Part shown: positions 1-8,571 of the stretch, piece after piece
Layout of the letters: every line of letters starts with the position of its first letter
How positions within the stretch are numbered: the stretch's first letter is position 1
NCBI GenBank assembly: GCA_943912755.1
Contig: CALTWF010000087.1
Coordinates: 1-24,061, forward strand
DNA length: 24,061 nucleotides
Direction: 5' to 3'
Source: an uncultured Pseudomonas sp.
GTDB taxonomy: Bacteria; Pseudomonadota; Gammaproteobacteria; Pseudomonadales; Pseudomonadaceae
Notes under the pieces: model-generated
What the model was told of the DNA's origin: nothing
Database searches by the model: none
What the model saw: only the letters and a program-made list of their open reading frames with translations
Program-made: the position numbers and the translations under genes

Positions 1-12
1 GATTAAATTCCG

Positions 13-52
13 AAACCCCTATCTGCGTATGCAGGTAGGGGTTTTGTTTTTT
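13..52 (+). terminator. Rho-independent terminator of an upstream gene
   Basis: A 14-base inverted repeat (13-26 against 31-44, one G-T mismatch, loop GTAT) is followed by a T-rich tract to position 52. The T tract lies on the plus strand, so it ends a plus-strand gene lying left of the window. Confidence 0.85.
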
Positions 53-73
53 CCGCGGTTGGAAACGGCGTAC

Positions 74-99
74 AAAATTGCGGAGTCCCAGGACTCCGC
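74..99 (-). terminator. Probable terminator of the small minus-strand gene
   Basis: An 8-bp GC-rich stem (80-87 with 92-99, four-base loop) lies just past the stop codon of the minus-strand gene at 108-407. Read on the minus strand it is followed by AATTTTG, a short U tract. The hairpin is clear; the weak U tract makes efficiency uncertain. Confidence 0.6.
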
Positions 100-107
100 G
101 ATCTGAT

Positions 108-407
108 TTAAACGAATGCCTGAGGTGCGACGCCTCGTGGCAAACGGCAGCGATCAGGCTGACCGGCCAGGCGCGTCCGCCAGTTGGCCTTGAAGCAGAA
201 GGTGGCGGCTTTCGCGGGTGCCTGACTCACCTGGCGCTGCTTGCGCAGTTCAGCCAGGGACGGTGCCTTCTTCACCGGCGCGGCCTCCACCTTGGCCAGC
301 GAGCGCTGGCACGATTTGCAATCCACGTCGGCTTCTACCGTGCTCATGCTCAGATTGTTGCCAGTGCGACCACAGGCGACGTCGTCGCCGTTCGTTGAGT
401 AATGCAT
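108..407 (-). CDS. Small Cys-containing hypothetical protein
   Basis: A 99-residue protein starting MHYSTNGDD. I recognise it only as a small conserved-hypothetical type seen in pseudomonads and cannot name a function. It has a Cys at residue 12 (ACGRTGNN) and a CxxC pair (CKSC, about residues 30-33), a spacing that could hold a metal ion such as zinc, followed by a Lys/Arg/Ala-rich tail with two further Cys. The ATG at 407 is chosen, but a TTG at 413 lies nine bases from a GGAGA sequence (423-427 complement), a better Shine-Dalgarno distance, so the protein may carry two extra N-terminal residues. A hairpin follows the stop at 74-99. It is divergent from the fecI-type gene at 601 and shares the 408-600 intergenic region with it. 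Confidence 0.65.
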   Translation of the reverse strand: MHYSTNGDDVACGRTGNNLSMSTVEADVDCKSCQRSLAKVEAAPVKKAPSLAELRKQRQVSQAPAKAATFCFKANWRTRLAGQPDRCRLPRGVAPQAFV

Positions 408-514
408 TACCAAAACAGTACATCTCCATTCTGCGGAACAAAAAAGCCGCGCATTTTCTCACAGCTGGGCGGTGAGATGCCGCGTCCCGTCGGTCTGTAC
501 TCATCTTGTTGCAA

Positions 515-557
515 TTGCCAGAGTCGACCTGGCAAAGATAGAATTGATAGCAATTCT
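515..557 (+). promoter_or_regulatory. Sigma-70-type promoter overlapped by a Fur-box-like palindrome
   Basis: TTGCCA (515-520) and TAGAAT (539-544) form -35 and -10 boxes with an 18-base spacer. A perfect 18-base inverted repeat, AGAATTGATAGCAATTCT (540-557), covers the -10 and the expected start of transcription. It matches about 10 of 19 positions of the Fur consensus. A Fur site over the promoter of an iron-starvation sigma gene is the usual arrangement, so iron repression is inferred. The same promoter layout precedes the second sigma gene (8572-8614). Confidence 0.65.
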
Positions 558-600
558 TACTTACATTAATGCCGTCCCCAGCCGGCGCCCAGTGGTCTCT

Positions 601-1104
601 ATGTCGTTGACTGATCGCGCCGTTCATCCCCAGATCGAAACCCTCTATTGCGAGCATCACGGCTGGTTGCACGCGTGGCTCGACCGCAGGTTGGGCAACA
701 CCAGCGATGCCGCGGATCTGGCTCACGACACGTTCATCCGTCTGCTCAGCAAACCGTCCCGTAGTTTTGGCAGTGAGCCGCGAGCCCTGCTGACCCATAT
801 TGCCAAGGGATTGGTAGTCGACCGCTGGCGGCGCCAGGACGTCGAGCGCGCTTACCTGGAAAGCATTGCGCATTTGCCCGAGGCCGAAGTCCCGTCACCA
901 GAGACCCGCTGGCTGATCCTCGAAGCGCTACAACGCATCGAGGCCATGCTCCGTGAGATGCCTGATCGCGCCCGGCAGACATTCCTGCTCTCGCAACTCG
1001 ACGGCCTGACCTACGCGCAGATTGCCGCACAACTGGGCGTATCGCTGATCACGGTCAAGCGCGACATGCGCGATGCCTTCCTCGCCTGCCTGAGCGTGGC
1101 CTGA
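601..1104 (+). CDS. FecI-type ECF sigma factor (iron-starvation sigma)
   Basis: A 167-residue sigma-70 family factor of the extracytoplasmic-function FecI group. It should direct RNA polymerase to the receptor gene at 2143 when the receptor senses its siderophore. Region 2 spans about residues 14-50 (LYCEHHGWLHAWL...DAADLAHDTFIRLL), and region 4, with the helix-turn-helix, about 119-163 (RQTFLLSQLDGLTYAQIAAQ, then LGVSLITVKRD). The ATG at 601 fits the usual start of the family just before region 2. The frame stays open upstream to 472, but that stretch resembles no sigma sequence. No good Shine-Dalgarno is visible, and a GTG at 592 is an alternative. The stop overlaps the fecR-like start by one base (TGATG), suggesting translational coupling. 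Confidence 0.93.
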   Translation: MSLTDRAVHPQIETLYCEHHGWLHAWLDRRLGNTSDAADLAHDTFIRLLSKPSRSFGSEPRALLTHIAKGLVVDRWRRQDVERAYLESIAHLPEAEVPSPETRWLILEALQRIEAMLREMPDRARQTFLLSQLDGLTYAQIAAQLGVSLITVKRDMRDAFLACLSVA

Positions 1105-2057
1105 TGAAACCGAATATCGACCCGCTGATCCTCGGCGAAGCCGCCGATTGGCTGGTGCAACTGCAATCCGGCACTGCCACCGAGTCCGATCATCGTGCCA
1201 TCCAGCTCTGGCGCAATCGTAGTCCGCAGCATGCCCTGGCCTGGCAACGTGCCGAAGCCTTGCTCGGTGACCTGCGCACAGTCCCCGGCAGCCTCGCCAG
1301 CGATACCTTCCAGCGCCTCAACGCCAGCAAACGCGTCGGTCGCCGCCAGGCCCTGCATCGTCTCGGCCTGTTCCTGCTGGCCGGCCCGGCCTTGTGGACG
1401 GCCTATCGCCAACTCCCTTGGCAGCAATGGAGTGCCGACCAGCGCACCGCCATCGGCGAGCAGAGAAACCTGACCCTGCCCGACGGCACGCAGTTGCTAA
1501 TCAACACCGCCAGTGCCCTGAACATCGCCTTCAATGCCCAGGAACGCCGGATCAGGCTGCTGGAAGGTGAGGTACTGATCAGCACCGCCAAGGATCCGCT
1601 ACGTTCGTTCGTCGTCGAGACTCGCTACGGTACCGCGCGTGCCCTTGGTACTCGCTTCAGCGTACGGGTCGGCGACCAGCGCAGTCAGGTCGCGGTTACC
1701 GAAGGAGCGGTAGAAATGCTCCCGCTCAGCGGCAGCCATGGCCTGGTGCTCAAGGCGGGCGAGCAGGGCGCCTTCGGCAGCGAGGCCACTGTCCCGGCCA
1801 GTCCACTGGACGCCGCAGCCCTCACCTGGGAGCACGGCATGATGGTTGCTCGCAACATGCGCCTTGCCGATCTGCTAGCCGAACTTGGCCGTTACCGCCC
1901 AGGCGTACTGCGCTGCCATGACGATGTCGCCGGTCTGAGCGTCTCCGGGGCCTTTCCGCTGCAAGACACCGACGCCAGCCTGCGCCTGCTGCAGGACACC
2001 CTGCCGATCCGCGTCAGCAGCCTGACGCGGTACTGGGTCGCGATCGAGCCCCGCTGA
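1104..2057 (+). CDS. FecR-family anti-sigma regulator
   Basis: A 317-residue FecR-like transmembrane regulator that holds the upstream sigma factor and relays the signal from the receptor in the outer membrane. The N-terminal cytoplasmic part (about 8-55, GEAADWLVQLQSG...SPQHALAWQRAEALL) is the DUF4880-type sigma-binding segment. One hydrophobic segment lies at about 86-100 (LGLFLLAGPALWTAY). The periplasmic FecR domain follows at about 113-205 (LPDGTQLLINTASALNI, LLEGEVLIS, ALGTRFSVR, VTEGAVEMLP). The C-terminal 70 residues (RLADLLAELGRYRPGVL...LSVSGAFPLQDTDASLRLL) form the STN-like domain that contacts the receptor. It overlaps the sigma gene by one base and is followed by a terminator-like hairpin before the receptor gene. 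Confidence 0.93.
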   Translation: MKPNIDPLILGEAADWLVQLQSGTATESDHRAIQLWRNRSPQHALAWQRAEALLGDLRTVPGSLASDTFQRLNASKRVGRRQALHRLGLFLLAGPALWTAYRQLPWQQWSADQRTAIGEQRNLTLPDGTQLLINTASALNIAFNAQERRIRLLEGEVLISTAKDPLRSFVVETRYGTARALGTRFSVRVGDQRSQVAVTEGAVEMLPLSGSHGLVLKAGEQGAFGSEATVPASPLDAAALTWEHGMMVARNMRLADLLAELGRYRPGVLRCHDDVAGLSVSGAFPLQDTDASLRLLQDTLPIRVSSLTRYWVAIEPR

Positions 2058-2082
2058 AAATCGCGATTCGCCTGATACCTTT
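2056..2082 (+). promoter_or_regulatory. Candidate FecI-type promoter for the receptor gene
   Basis: GAAAAT (2056-2061) overlaps the fecR-like stop codon, and ACCTTT (2077-2082) follows after 15 bases. This loosely resembles the E. coli fecA promoter pattern GGAAAT then TCCTTT. A perfect 10-base palindrome AATCGCGATT (2059-2068) lies inside. The match is partial and the assignment is an inference. Confidence 0.25.
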
Positions 2083-2096
2083 TTCCAGCTCCTTCG

Positions 2097-2121
2097 GTGA
2101 GGAAGTGAATCCTCACTTTTT
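2097..2121 (+). terminator. Terminator-like hairpin between fecR-like gene and receptor gene
   Basis: GTGAGGA (2097-2103), loop AGTGAA, and TCCTCAC (2110-2116) form a perfect 7-bp stem followed directly by five T residues (2117-2121). This is the form of an intrinsic terminator. It sits after the regulator stop and 21 bases before the receptor start. It would limit read-through from the sigma/regulator genes, or act as an attenuator for the receptor. Confidence 0.55.
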
Positions 2122-2142
2122 CCGTACCGACAGGAGCCCCGC

Positions 2143-4587
2143 ATGCCGCAGTCCGTTTCCCGAATCAGCCCTCCACGCATGGCCATGAAGGCACTGAGCC
2201 TGGCCGTTGCCCTGGCGGCGCTGCTGCCGGTACACAGTGTCACCGCCGCCGATGCCGTGCAGAACAGCGTCACCCGCAACTACAGCATCGCTCCTGGTGC
2301 GTTGGGCGATGTTCTCGCCCAGTTCGCCGCCATTTCCGCAGTACCGCTGTCCTTCGATGCACGACTGCTCAACGACCGAAACAGCGCCGGCCTGCAAGGT
2401 ACCTACAGCGTGGAGGGCGGATTCGCACAGCTATTGCGGGGCAGCGGCTACACCCTGCAGAGCCTTGGCGGTAATGGCTACACCCTGGCTCCGTTGGCCG
2501 CCGGCGATGCGTTGGAACTGGGCGCTACCAACATCGATGCCTCTGCCGGCTATGCCGACGATACCTACGCCGGTGGCCAGGTGGCACGCAGCGCGCGCCT
2601 CGGTGTGCTGGGCAACCGTCCGATCAACGATGTCCCTTTCAGCGTTGTCAGCTACACCGCCCGGACCATCACCGACCAGCAGGCCCGTACCGTAGGCGAT
2701 GTCCTGCTCAACGACGCCGCCGTGCGCCAGTCGGCCGGCTTCGGCAACTTCTCCCAGGTCTTCACCATCCGTGGCCTGCCACTGCAGAGCGACGACATTT
2801 CCTTCAATGGGCTGTACGGCATCCTGCCGCGGCAGATCATCAACACCGAAGCGGTCGAGCGGGTCGAGTTGTTCAAAGGCCCGAACGCGTTCATCAACGG
2901 TGTCGCACCGCAAGGCAGCGGTATCGGCGGCAGCGTCAACCTGGTACCCAAGCGTGCCGAGGACACCCCGACCCGCAGCATCACCCTCGATTACACCAGC
3001 GACACCCAGGTTGGCGGGCATCTCGATCTTGGCCAGCGTTTCGGCGAAGACAACCGCTTCGGTGCGCGCATCAACCTCGCCCAGCGCGATGGCGACACGG
3101 CGATCGATGACGAGAACAAGCGCACTTCGCTGATCGCCGTCGGGCTCGACTACCGCGGCGAGCGCCTGCGCGTGTCCACCGACTTCGGCTATCAGAAGCA
3201 GCGCATCGACAATGGACGGGCGGTGGTCTATCCCAATGGCACCAAGGTGCCCCACGCCCCGTCGGCGAAAAGCAACTACGCCCAGGACTGGAGTTGGTCC
3301 GAGCTGGAAGACACCTACGGCATGCTCAACGGCGAGTACGACCTCAACGACAACTGGACCGCCTACGCCGGCATCGGTGCCAAGCACACCCGAGAAAACG
3401 GCGTGTACTCTTCGCTGTATGTAGGCAATGACGGAAGTGGTCGTACAGGTTTTCTCTATCCACCCCATGACGAAGACAACAAGAGCGCTGTCGCCGGGCT
3501 CAACGGCCATTTCAGCACGGGCCCCGTCAGCCACCAGTTGAACCTCGGCCTATCTGGCATGTGGGGCGAGCAGCGTTCGGCCTTCGAGGCGATCCTGGCG
3601 GCCAATCGCCCGGTGGGTAACCTGTACGACCCGATCCAGGTGCCGCGTCCGACCAACACCTATTTCGGCAGTGATATCCACGACCCGCGGATCGTCGGCA
3701 AGAACCGCATCAAGAGTGTCGCCGTGTCCGACACCTTCGGCTTCCTGGACGAGCGTCTGCTGCTGACCCTCGGCGTGCGTCGCCAGACCCTCGAAGTCGA
3801 TGCCTGGAGCACCGCCAGCGGTGCGCGCAACGGCAACTACGACGAGTCCATCACCACCCCGGTCTATGGCCTGGTGATCAAGCCATGGCAGCACGTGTCC
3901 TTCTATGCCAACCGTATCGAAGGCCTGGCCCAGGGCCCGACCGCACCGCTGACCAACGTCACCAACCCCGGTGAAGTCTTCCCGCCCAAGCGCAGCAAGC
4001 AGACCGAAGCCGGGGTCAAGCTGGACTGGGACAATTTCGGTGCAACCCTCGGCGTGTACCGGATCGAACAGCCGAACAACTCCACCAGCTATACCCCCGG
4101 CGTAGTGCTCGGCACCTTCAATGTCGACGGCGAGCAGATCAACAAGGGCGTCGAGCTGAATGTCTTCGGCGAGCCGCTCGACGGCCTGCGGGTGCTGGCT
4201 GGTGCTACCTGGATGGACACCGAGCAGAAGAACACCGCCAATGGCGCCACCGATGGCAACCGCGCCGCTGGCGTGCCGCGCTTCCAGTTCAACCTGGGCG
4301 GCGAGTGGGACGTACCGGGTATCCAGGGGGCGGCCTTGAGCGGTCGCCTGCTGCGCACCGGTGGCGAGTATGTCAATGCCGCCAATACCCTGAGCATCCC
4401 GGCCTGGACCCGGGTCGACCTCGGTGCGCGCTACGGCTTCAAGGCCGACGACAAGTACATTACCCTGCGCGCCAACGTCGAGAACGTGGCGAACAAGGCG
4501 TACTGGGCTTCGGCCTCGACGGCGAACAACTATCTGACTCAAGGGGAGCCACGGACCTTGAAGTTGTCCGCGACCGTGGACTTCTGA
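2143..4587 (+). CDS. TonB-dependent siderophore receptor with STN signalling domain (transducer)
   Basis: An 814-residue outer-membrane receptor of the FecA-like transducer type, importing a ferric siderophore with TonB/ExbB/ExbD energy. The signal peptide covers about residues 1-36 (MKALSLAVALAALLPVHSVTA). The STN domain covers about 45-117 (RNYSIAPGALGDVLAQFA...GGFAQLLRGSGYTL) and is the part that signals to FecR. The plug covers about 150-271 (DVPFSVVSYTARTITDQQA, then VERVELFKGPNAFINGV). The remainder is a beta barrel ending in the usual Phe (SATVDF). CAGGAG at 2131-2136 gives good spacing to ATG 2143. The ligand cannot be told from sequence. It is the target of the sigma/FecR pair just upstream and is convergent with the second receptor gene. 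Confidence 0.94.
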   Translation: MPQSVSRISPPRMAMKALSLAVALAALLPVHSVTAADAVQNSVTRNYSIAPGALGDVLAQFAAISAVPLSFDARLLNDRNSAGLQGTYSVEGGFAQLLRGSGYTLQSLGGNGYTLAPLAAGDALELGATNIDASAGYADDTYAGGQVARSARLGVLGNRPINDVPFSVVSYTARTITDQQARTVGDVLLNDAAVRQSAGFGNFSQVFTIRGLPLQSDDISFNGLYGILPRQIINTEAVERVELFKGPNAFINGVAPQGSGIGGSVNLVPKRAEDTPTRSITLDYTSDTQVGGHLDLGQRFGEDNRFGARINLAQRDGDTAIDDENKRTSLIAVGLDYRGERLRVSTDFGYQKQRIDNGRAVVYPNGTKVPHAPSAKSNYAQDWSWSELEDTYGMLNGEYDLNDNWTAYAGIGAKHTRENGVYSSLYVGNDGSGRTGFLYPPHDEDNKSAVAGLNGHFSTGPVSHQLNLGLSGMWGEQRSAFEAILAANRPVGNLYDPIQVPRPTNTYFGSDIHDPRIVGKNRIKSVAVSDTFGFLDERLLLTLGVRRQTLEVDAWSTASGARNGNYDESITTPVYGLVIKPWQHVSFYANRIEGLAQGPTAPLTNVTNPGEVFPPKRSKQTEAGVKLDWDNFGATLGVYRIEQPNNSTSYTPGVVLGTFNVDGEQINKGVELNVFGEPLDGLRVLAGATWMDTEQKNTANGATDGNRAAGVPRFQFNLGGEWDVPGIQGAALSGRLLRTGGEYVNAANTLSIPAWTRVDLGARYGFKADDKYITLRANVENVANKAYWASASTANNYLTQGEPRTLKLSATVDF

Positions 4588-4594
4588 AGACAAC

Positions 4595-4621
4595 AGCCGG
4601 TATCGCCCAGCGCTACCGGCT
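4595..4621. terminator. Hairpin between convergent receptor genes
   Basis: AGCCGGTA (4595-4602) and TACCGGCT (4614-4621) form a perfect 8-bp stem with an 11-base loop in the 36-base gap between the two convergent receptor genes. It has no strong U tract on either side, so it may be a weak bidirectional terminator or a simple transcript-end structure. Confidence 0.5.
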
Positions 4622-4623
4622 TC

Positions 4624-7014
4624 CTAGAACCCCGCGCTGATCGACGCCACCAGCGAAGCCGGCTCACCCGCGTAGTTGCCCGAGCTGGCGATGGTCTCGA
4701 TGTAGTCCTTGTCCAGCACATTGCGTGCATTCAGCGACACCCGCAGTTGCTCGTTGATGTCATAGAACAGGCTCAGGTCGACCCGCGCATAACCGCTGGC
4801 GCTGTAGCTGTTGGCCAGGTCGCCATACCGCTTGCCGGCAAAGAACACCCCGGCCCCCGCGCCCAGGCCGCGCCACGCCCCGTCCTGCAACTGATAGGTC
4901 GACCAGAGCGAACCGCTGACAGTCGGCACGCCTTCCAGCCGATTGCCTTCCTCAAGGCGGGTGTCCTTCACCAGTTTCGCATCCAGCACGGCGATGTTTC
5001 CGATGACATTCCAGCCATCCTGTAGCTCACCGCTGACATCCAGTTCCACCCCGCGTACGCGCTGCTCGCCGGTCTGGATCGAGTAGCTGCTGTCCAGCGG
5101 GTCCGTGGTGGACAGGTTCTCGCGGCGGATCTCGAAGGCCGAGAGGGTGGCGGCCAGGCGCTGCGGAATCAGCTCGTACTTGGCGCCCACTTCATATTGT
5201 TCGCCGGTTTCCGGATCGATCACGCTGCCATCCCGGGTCAGGCGATTCTGTGGCGCGAAGGACGTGCTGTAGCTGGCATACAGCGCCAGGCGCTCGCTGG
5301 GCTGGTAGACGATTCCGGCCCGCGGCGAAGTGTCCGACGGATCGATATGGATGTCGTTGTAGCTGCCGGTTGCCGTGTAGTTGCGGTTGCGCTGGGTGAC
5401 CTGGTCCCAGCGCACCCCCAGCAGCAATTTCCACTGTTCTGTCAGATCGATCTGGTCCTGCAGATAGAGGCCATAACTTTCCTGGTCGAAGCGCGAATCC
5501 TCGCCAAAGGTAAAGGGCCCCGGTTGCGCGCCGTAGACCGGATTCCAGATATCGATCGAGGCAACGCTGGCTCGCAGCATGGTCACCGAACGACGTCCTT
5601 TCACGGTTTCCACTCCACCCAGCAACTGATGTCGCACGCCCGCCGTGGTGAAGCGAGCCACGGCTTCGAACTGGGCGCTGAGCGAGCGGGCGGTCTCGTC
5701 GAAGTCGGTGGCACGTCGCACCAGGGTGCGACCATCGGCCAGCAAGGTGCGCTGCGAGATGTTCAGCATGGTCTTGTTGGAGTGGTCCCAACGGGTGATC
5801 TGGCGCAGGGTCAGCCAGTCGTTGAGATCATGTTCCAGGCGCAGCCAGGCGGCGCTCTTGTCGCTGTCGCTATGGGACCACGGCTCTTCGAGAAAAACCT
5901 TATGACGCGAGTCGACCCGGTCGCCGATTACCTGTAGTCCGCGGTCGTAGGGCGCATCTGTCTCTGTGTATTCCAGGCCCATGTCGAGCCGGGTGCTGTC
6001 GTCGGGATTCCACGACAGGGAAGGGGCGAAGTGGCGGCGATGACTGTCGCGAAAATGGTCGCGGAAACTGCCTTCGGTCTGGTAGGCCATTGCCATGCTG
6101 CCTGCCAGGCCTTGCTCTTCCAATAGGGGGCCGCTGAACCACGCCTGGCCCCGCTGGTAATCGAAGGAGCCGCCTTGCAGCTTGACCTGGCCTTCCGGGG
6201 TCAGCGTCGGCCGGCGGGTCACGATGTTGATCAGCCCGCCCGGGTTACCCCGGCCGTAGAGCACCGAGGCCGGGCCCTTGAGGACTTCCACGCGCTCGAC
6301 ATTGACCAGGTCGGTGAGGATCTCCGGGCGTACCGCCAGGGAGTTGGTGAGGATTCCGTCGATGGCATAGGTGGTGCCCTGGAAGCCGCGCACGATAAAG
6401 CTCTCGACGCTGCCGCCATGGGTATTGCCGCGTTGGATGCTGCTCACGTTGCTCAGGGCGTCGGCCATGCTGTTGGCCTGCTGGTCTTCCAGCACCTGGC
6501 GCGGTACTACCTGAATCGACTGCGGGATATCACGAAGGGCGGCGTCGGTCTTGCTCCCGACCGAGCTGTGCGAGGCTTTGTAGCCGGTCAACGGGCCGAT
6601 GGCCGACTGTTGTACATCATGCAGCCCGGAGATGGTCGTCGCGTCCAGTTGCAGCGCCGAAGACGCAGGACGCGGACGCAGGATGTAGGTATTGCCAGCC
6701 TGCGGCACGGCCTCCAGCGAGGTGCCGCGCAACAGCTGCTCGAAGCCCTGCGCGATGTTCCAGTCGCCTTGCAGGCCGGGGCTGCGCAGGTCGCCGAGCA
6801 TGGCCGGATCGAGGGGCAGGTTGACTCCGGCGCGGGCGGCAAAGGTGGCCAGGGTTTCGCTCAGGGGGCCGGCGGCGATGGCGTAGCGCTGGGTGCCTTC
6901 GGCCACGGCAAGGGGCGTGGCGAGCAGGCTGCCGCCGGCCAGCAGCGGGGTGGTGATGGCCCGGGCGAGCAGGGCCAGGCGGAACAAGGAAGGAGTTTGG
7001 ACGGGCTTGCGCAT
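4624..7014 (-). CDS. TonB-dependent siderophore receptor with STN signalling domain
   Basis: A 796-residue outer-membrane ferric-siderophore receptor. A signal peptide ends near residue 38 (LLATPLAVAEG). The STN domain is at about 42-114 (QRYAIAAGPLSETLATFAAR...GFEQLLRGTSL). The plug spans about 150-268 and has the siderophore-receptor motifs DIPQSIQVVPRQVLEDQQA and VERVEVLKGPASVLYGRGNP followed by GGLINIVTRRP. The barrel ends in Phe (ASISAGF). The ATG at 7014 is chosen because AGGA lies seven bases upstream and a typical signal peptide follows directly; the frame is open to 7083. The plug resembles pyoverdine and hydroxamate receptors more than the first receptor does, but the ligand is unknown. 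It completes the minus-strand sigma/FecR/receptor cassette. Confidence 0.94.
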   Translation of the reverse strand: MRKPVQTPSLFRLALLARAITTPLLAGGSLLATPLAVAEGTQRYAIAAGPLSETLATFAARAGVNLPLDPAMLGDLRSPGLQGDWNIAQGFEQLLRGTSLEAVPQAGNTYILRPRPASSALQLDATTISGLHDVQQSAIGPLTGYKASHSSVGSKTDAALRDIPQSIQVVPRQVLEDQQANSMADALSNVSSIQRGNTHGGSVESFIVRGFQGTTYAIDGILTNSLAVRPEILTDLVNVERVEVLKGPASVLYGRGNPGGLINIVTRRPTLTPEGQVKLQGGSFDYQRGQAWFSGPLLEEQGLAGSMAMAYQTEGSFRDHFRDSHRRHFAPSLSWNPDDSTRLDMGLEYTETDAPYDRGLQVIGDRVDSRHKVFLEEPWSHSDSDKSAAWLRLEHDLNDWLTLRQITRWDHSNKTMLNISQRTLLADGRTLVRRATDFDETARSLSAQFEAVARFTTAGVRHQLLGGVETVKGRRSVTMLRASVASIDIWNPVYGAQPGPFTFGEDSRFDQESYGLYLQDQIDLTEQWKLLLGVRWDQVTQRNRNYTATGSYNDIHIDPSDTSPRAGIVYQPSERLALYASYSTSFAPQNRLTRDGSVIDPETGEQYEVGAKYELIPQRLAATLSAFEIRRENLSTTDPLDSSYSIQTGEQRVRGVELDVSGELQDGWNVIGNIAVLDAKLVKDTRLEEGNRLEGVPTVSGSLWSTYQLQDGAWRGLGAGAGVFFAGKRYGDLANSYSASGYARVDLSLFYDINEQLRVSLNARNVLDKDYIETIASSGNYAGEPASLVASISAGF

Positions 7015-7090
7015 GCGGAATTCCTGATCGCGAAAAGTGACGGTTTCAGGAAGAGGACACCCGGCTCCGGAAAAACCCGACACGGTTTTT

Positions 7091-8035
7091 TCAGGCCGCT
7101 ACAAGGGTGACCCAATAGCGCGTCACGTAATGCACCCGCACGGGGAAGGCCAGGGCCAGGGCGGCCAGGGCGGCATCCGTGTCGGCCAGTTGGAAGGCCC
7201 CGGAAATCCGCAGCTCCGCCAGCTCCGGTGCGCAGCGGATCCAGCCGTGGCGGTAGCGGTTCAGCTCCTCAGCGAAGTCCGACAGACGCATCCGCTCCAC
7301 ACGCAAGACGCCATCGGTCCAGTCCACCGATTTCACCGGTGTCGTCAGCTTCGTCACTTGCCGCGCGGTCAATGTCGCCTGCTCTCCGGCAGCAATGCGC
7401 AGCCCGGCATGGCTTGCCTCTCGCGGGGTGGCCATTACCGCGCCTTCGATCACTTTCAGGTGTTCATGCCCGGCCTGCTGGCGTACCGAAAACTGCGTGC
7501 CCAGCGGGCGGAACTCGCCATGGGCGGACGTCATCAGGAAAGGGCGGGAGTCGCCGGCGGTCTTCACGAAGACTTCGCCACGGCGCAGCCGAACGCTGCG
7601 TACCTGCGCGCTGAAATGGATATCGACGGCACTATCGGTATTCAGGTGCAGTTCGCTGCCATCGGGCAGGCTGATGCGCCGGCGTTCGCCGACGCTGGTG
7701 CTGGCGTCGGCCATCAGCGTGTCCAGGGTGCCGCTGCGCGTTAGCGTCAGGCCCAGCGAGCCCAGCACCACCAGCGAGGTCAGGGCCTTGAGCGCGGTGC
7801 GCCGGTTCAGGCTGGCCGGTCGTTGCAGGGTGGAGCGTCCGATGGCGGCAGGTATCGAGCGCACCTGGCTGGCGAAACGGGTCGCCAGTTGCCAGGCGCG
7901 CTCGTGCTCGGCATTCGCGGCCCGCCAGCGGGCGCAGTCCTGGTGCGTCTGCTCGTCGGCATCGGCTGCCTGCAAACGCAGAAGCCAGTGTGCGGCTTCG
8001 TGGGCAATTTCCCGGGAGATGGGCGCGGCGCTCAT
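7091..8035 (-). CDS. FecR-family anti-sigma regulator
   Basis: A 314-residue FecR-like inner-membrane regulator. The DUF4880-type N-terminus is at about 8-55 (EIAHEAAHWLLRLQAADAD...HERAWQLA). A hydrophobic segment is at about 82-98 (LKALTSLVVLGSLGLTL). The FecR domain is at about 115-205 (RISLPDGSELHLNTDSAVDI, RLRRGEVFVKTA, PLGTQFSVRQ, VIEGAVMATP). A C-terminal receptor-contact domain contains RLSDFAEELNRYRHGWIR and LRISGAFQLADTDAAL. The ATG at 8035 gives a 4-base ATGA overlap with the upstream sigma gene stop; a GTG at 8041 is also possible. It lies 76 bases before the receptor gene and should control the sigma factor encoded just upstream. Confidence 0.93.
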   Translation of the reverse strand: MSAAPISREIAHEAAHWLLRLQAADADEQTHQDCARWRAANAEHERAWQLATRFASQVRSIPAAIGRSTLQRPASLNRRTALKALTSLVVLGSLGLTLTRSGTLDTLMADASTSVGERRRISLPDGSELHLNTDSAVDIHFSAQVRSVRLRRGEVFVKTAGDSRPFLMTSAHGEFRPLGTQFSVRQQAGHEHLKVIEGAVMATPREASHAGLRIAAGEQATLTARQVTKLTTPVKSVDWTDGVLRVERMRLSDFAEELNRYRHGWIRCAPELAELRISGAFQLADTDAALAALALAFPVRVHYVTRYWVTLVAA

Positions 8036-8547
8036 GACCACTCACTTGATGCGAGCACGATGCACTCCTCGTAGGCCTGTACCAGCCAGCGTTGCACCGA
8101 GCGCACGTTGACCTTCATCACCACGGCGATTTCTTCCTGGGTACGGCCCTCGATCTGCGACAGCAGAAAAGCCTGGCGGACCTTGCTGGAAAGACGTGCC
8201 AGCACCTGCTCCACCGCATTCAGCGCTTCGAGGATCGCCGCATGGTGTTCGGCGCTCGGGGCCTGTTCCTCCGGCAGCGTTGCCAGTGCCTCCAGGTAAG
8301 CCTGCTCCAGCGAGCGCCGGCGATAGAAATTGGCCAGCAGGCGCCTGGCGATGGTCGCCAGGTACGCCCGGGGCTCGCGCAATTGGGGCTCGGGCTGTGG
8401 CGATGCCAGCAGGCGCACGAAGGTGTCCTGGCTGAGGTCCGCCGCATCGCAACGGTTCTGCACGCGGCGTTGCAGCCAACCGAGCAGCCAGGCGTGATGG
8501 CTGCGGTAGAGCTGCTGCACGGGGGCGTGATCCGTTGGTGGCGGCAT
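8032..8547 (-). CDS. FecI-type ECF sigma factor (iron-starvation sigma)
   Basis: A 171-residue ECF sigma factor of the FecI group. Region 2 is at about 12-48 (LYRSHHAWLLGWLQRRVQNR, then DAADLSQDTFVRLL), and region 4 at about 118-163 (LSSKVRQAFLLSQIEGRTQE, then EIAVVMKVNVRSVQRWL). Both regions align by eye with the sigma factor at 601-1104, but the two differ at many positions, so they are paralogues rather than a recent duplication. The region before the ATG has no clear Shine-Dalgarno. A promoter and Fur-like palindrome lie at 8572-8614. The stop overlaps the fecR-like start (ATGA). Confidence 0.93.
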   Translation of the reverse strand: MPPPTDHAPVQQLYRSHHAWLLGWLQRRVQNRCDAADLSQDTFVRLLASPQPEPQLREPRAYLATIARRLLANFYRRRSLEQAYLEALATLPEEQAPSAEHHAAILEALNAVEQVLARLSSKVRQAFLLSQIEGRTQEEIAVVMKVNVRSVQRWLVQAYEECIVLASSEWS

Positions 8548-8571
8548 AGGGGAGGGCTGGAACTGCTATTT

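Noticed and set aside
472..600. A 5-prime extension of the first sigma-factor gene to position 472.
   Set aside because: The extra residues lack sigma-factor similarity and the extension would run through the promoter and Fur-like palindrome.
2431..3534. A 367-codon open frame on the minus strand inside the first receptor gene.
   Set aside because: It is antisense to a clearly homologous receptor, has low-complexity Val/Ala/Gly composition and no recognisable domain; it is a by-product of high GC codon use.
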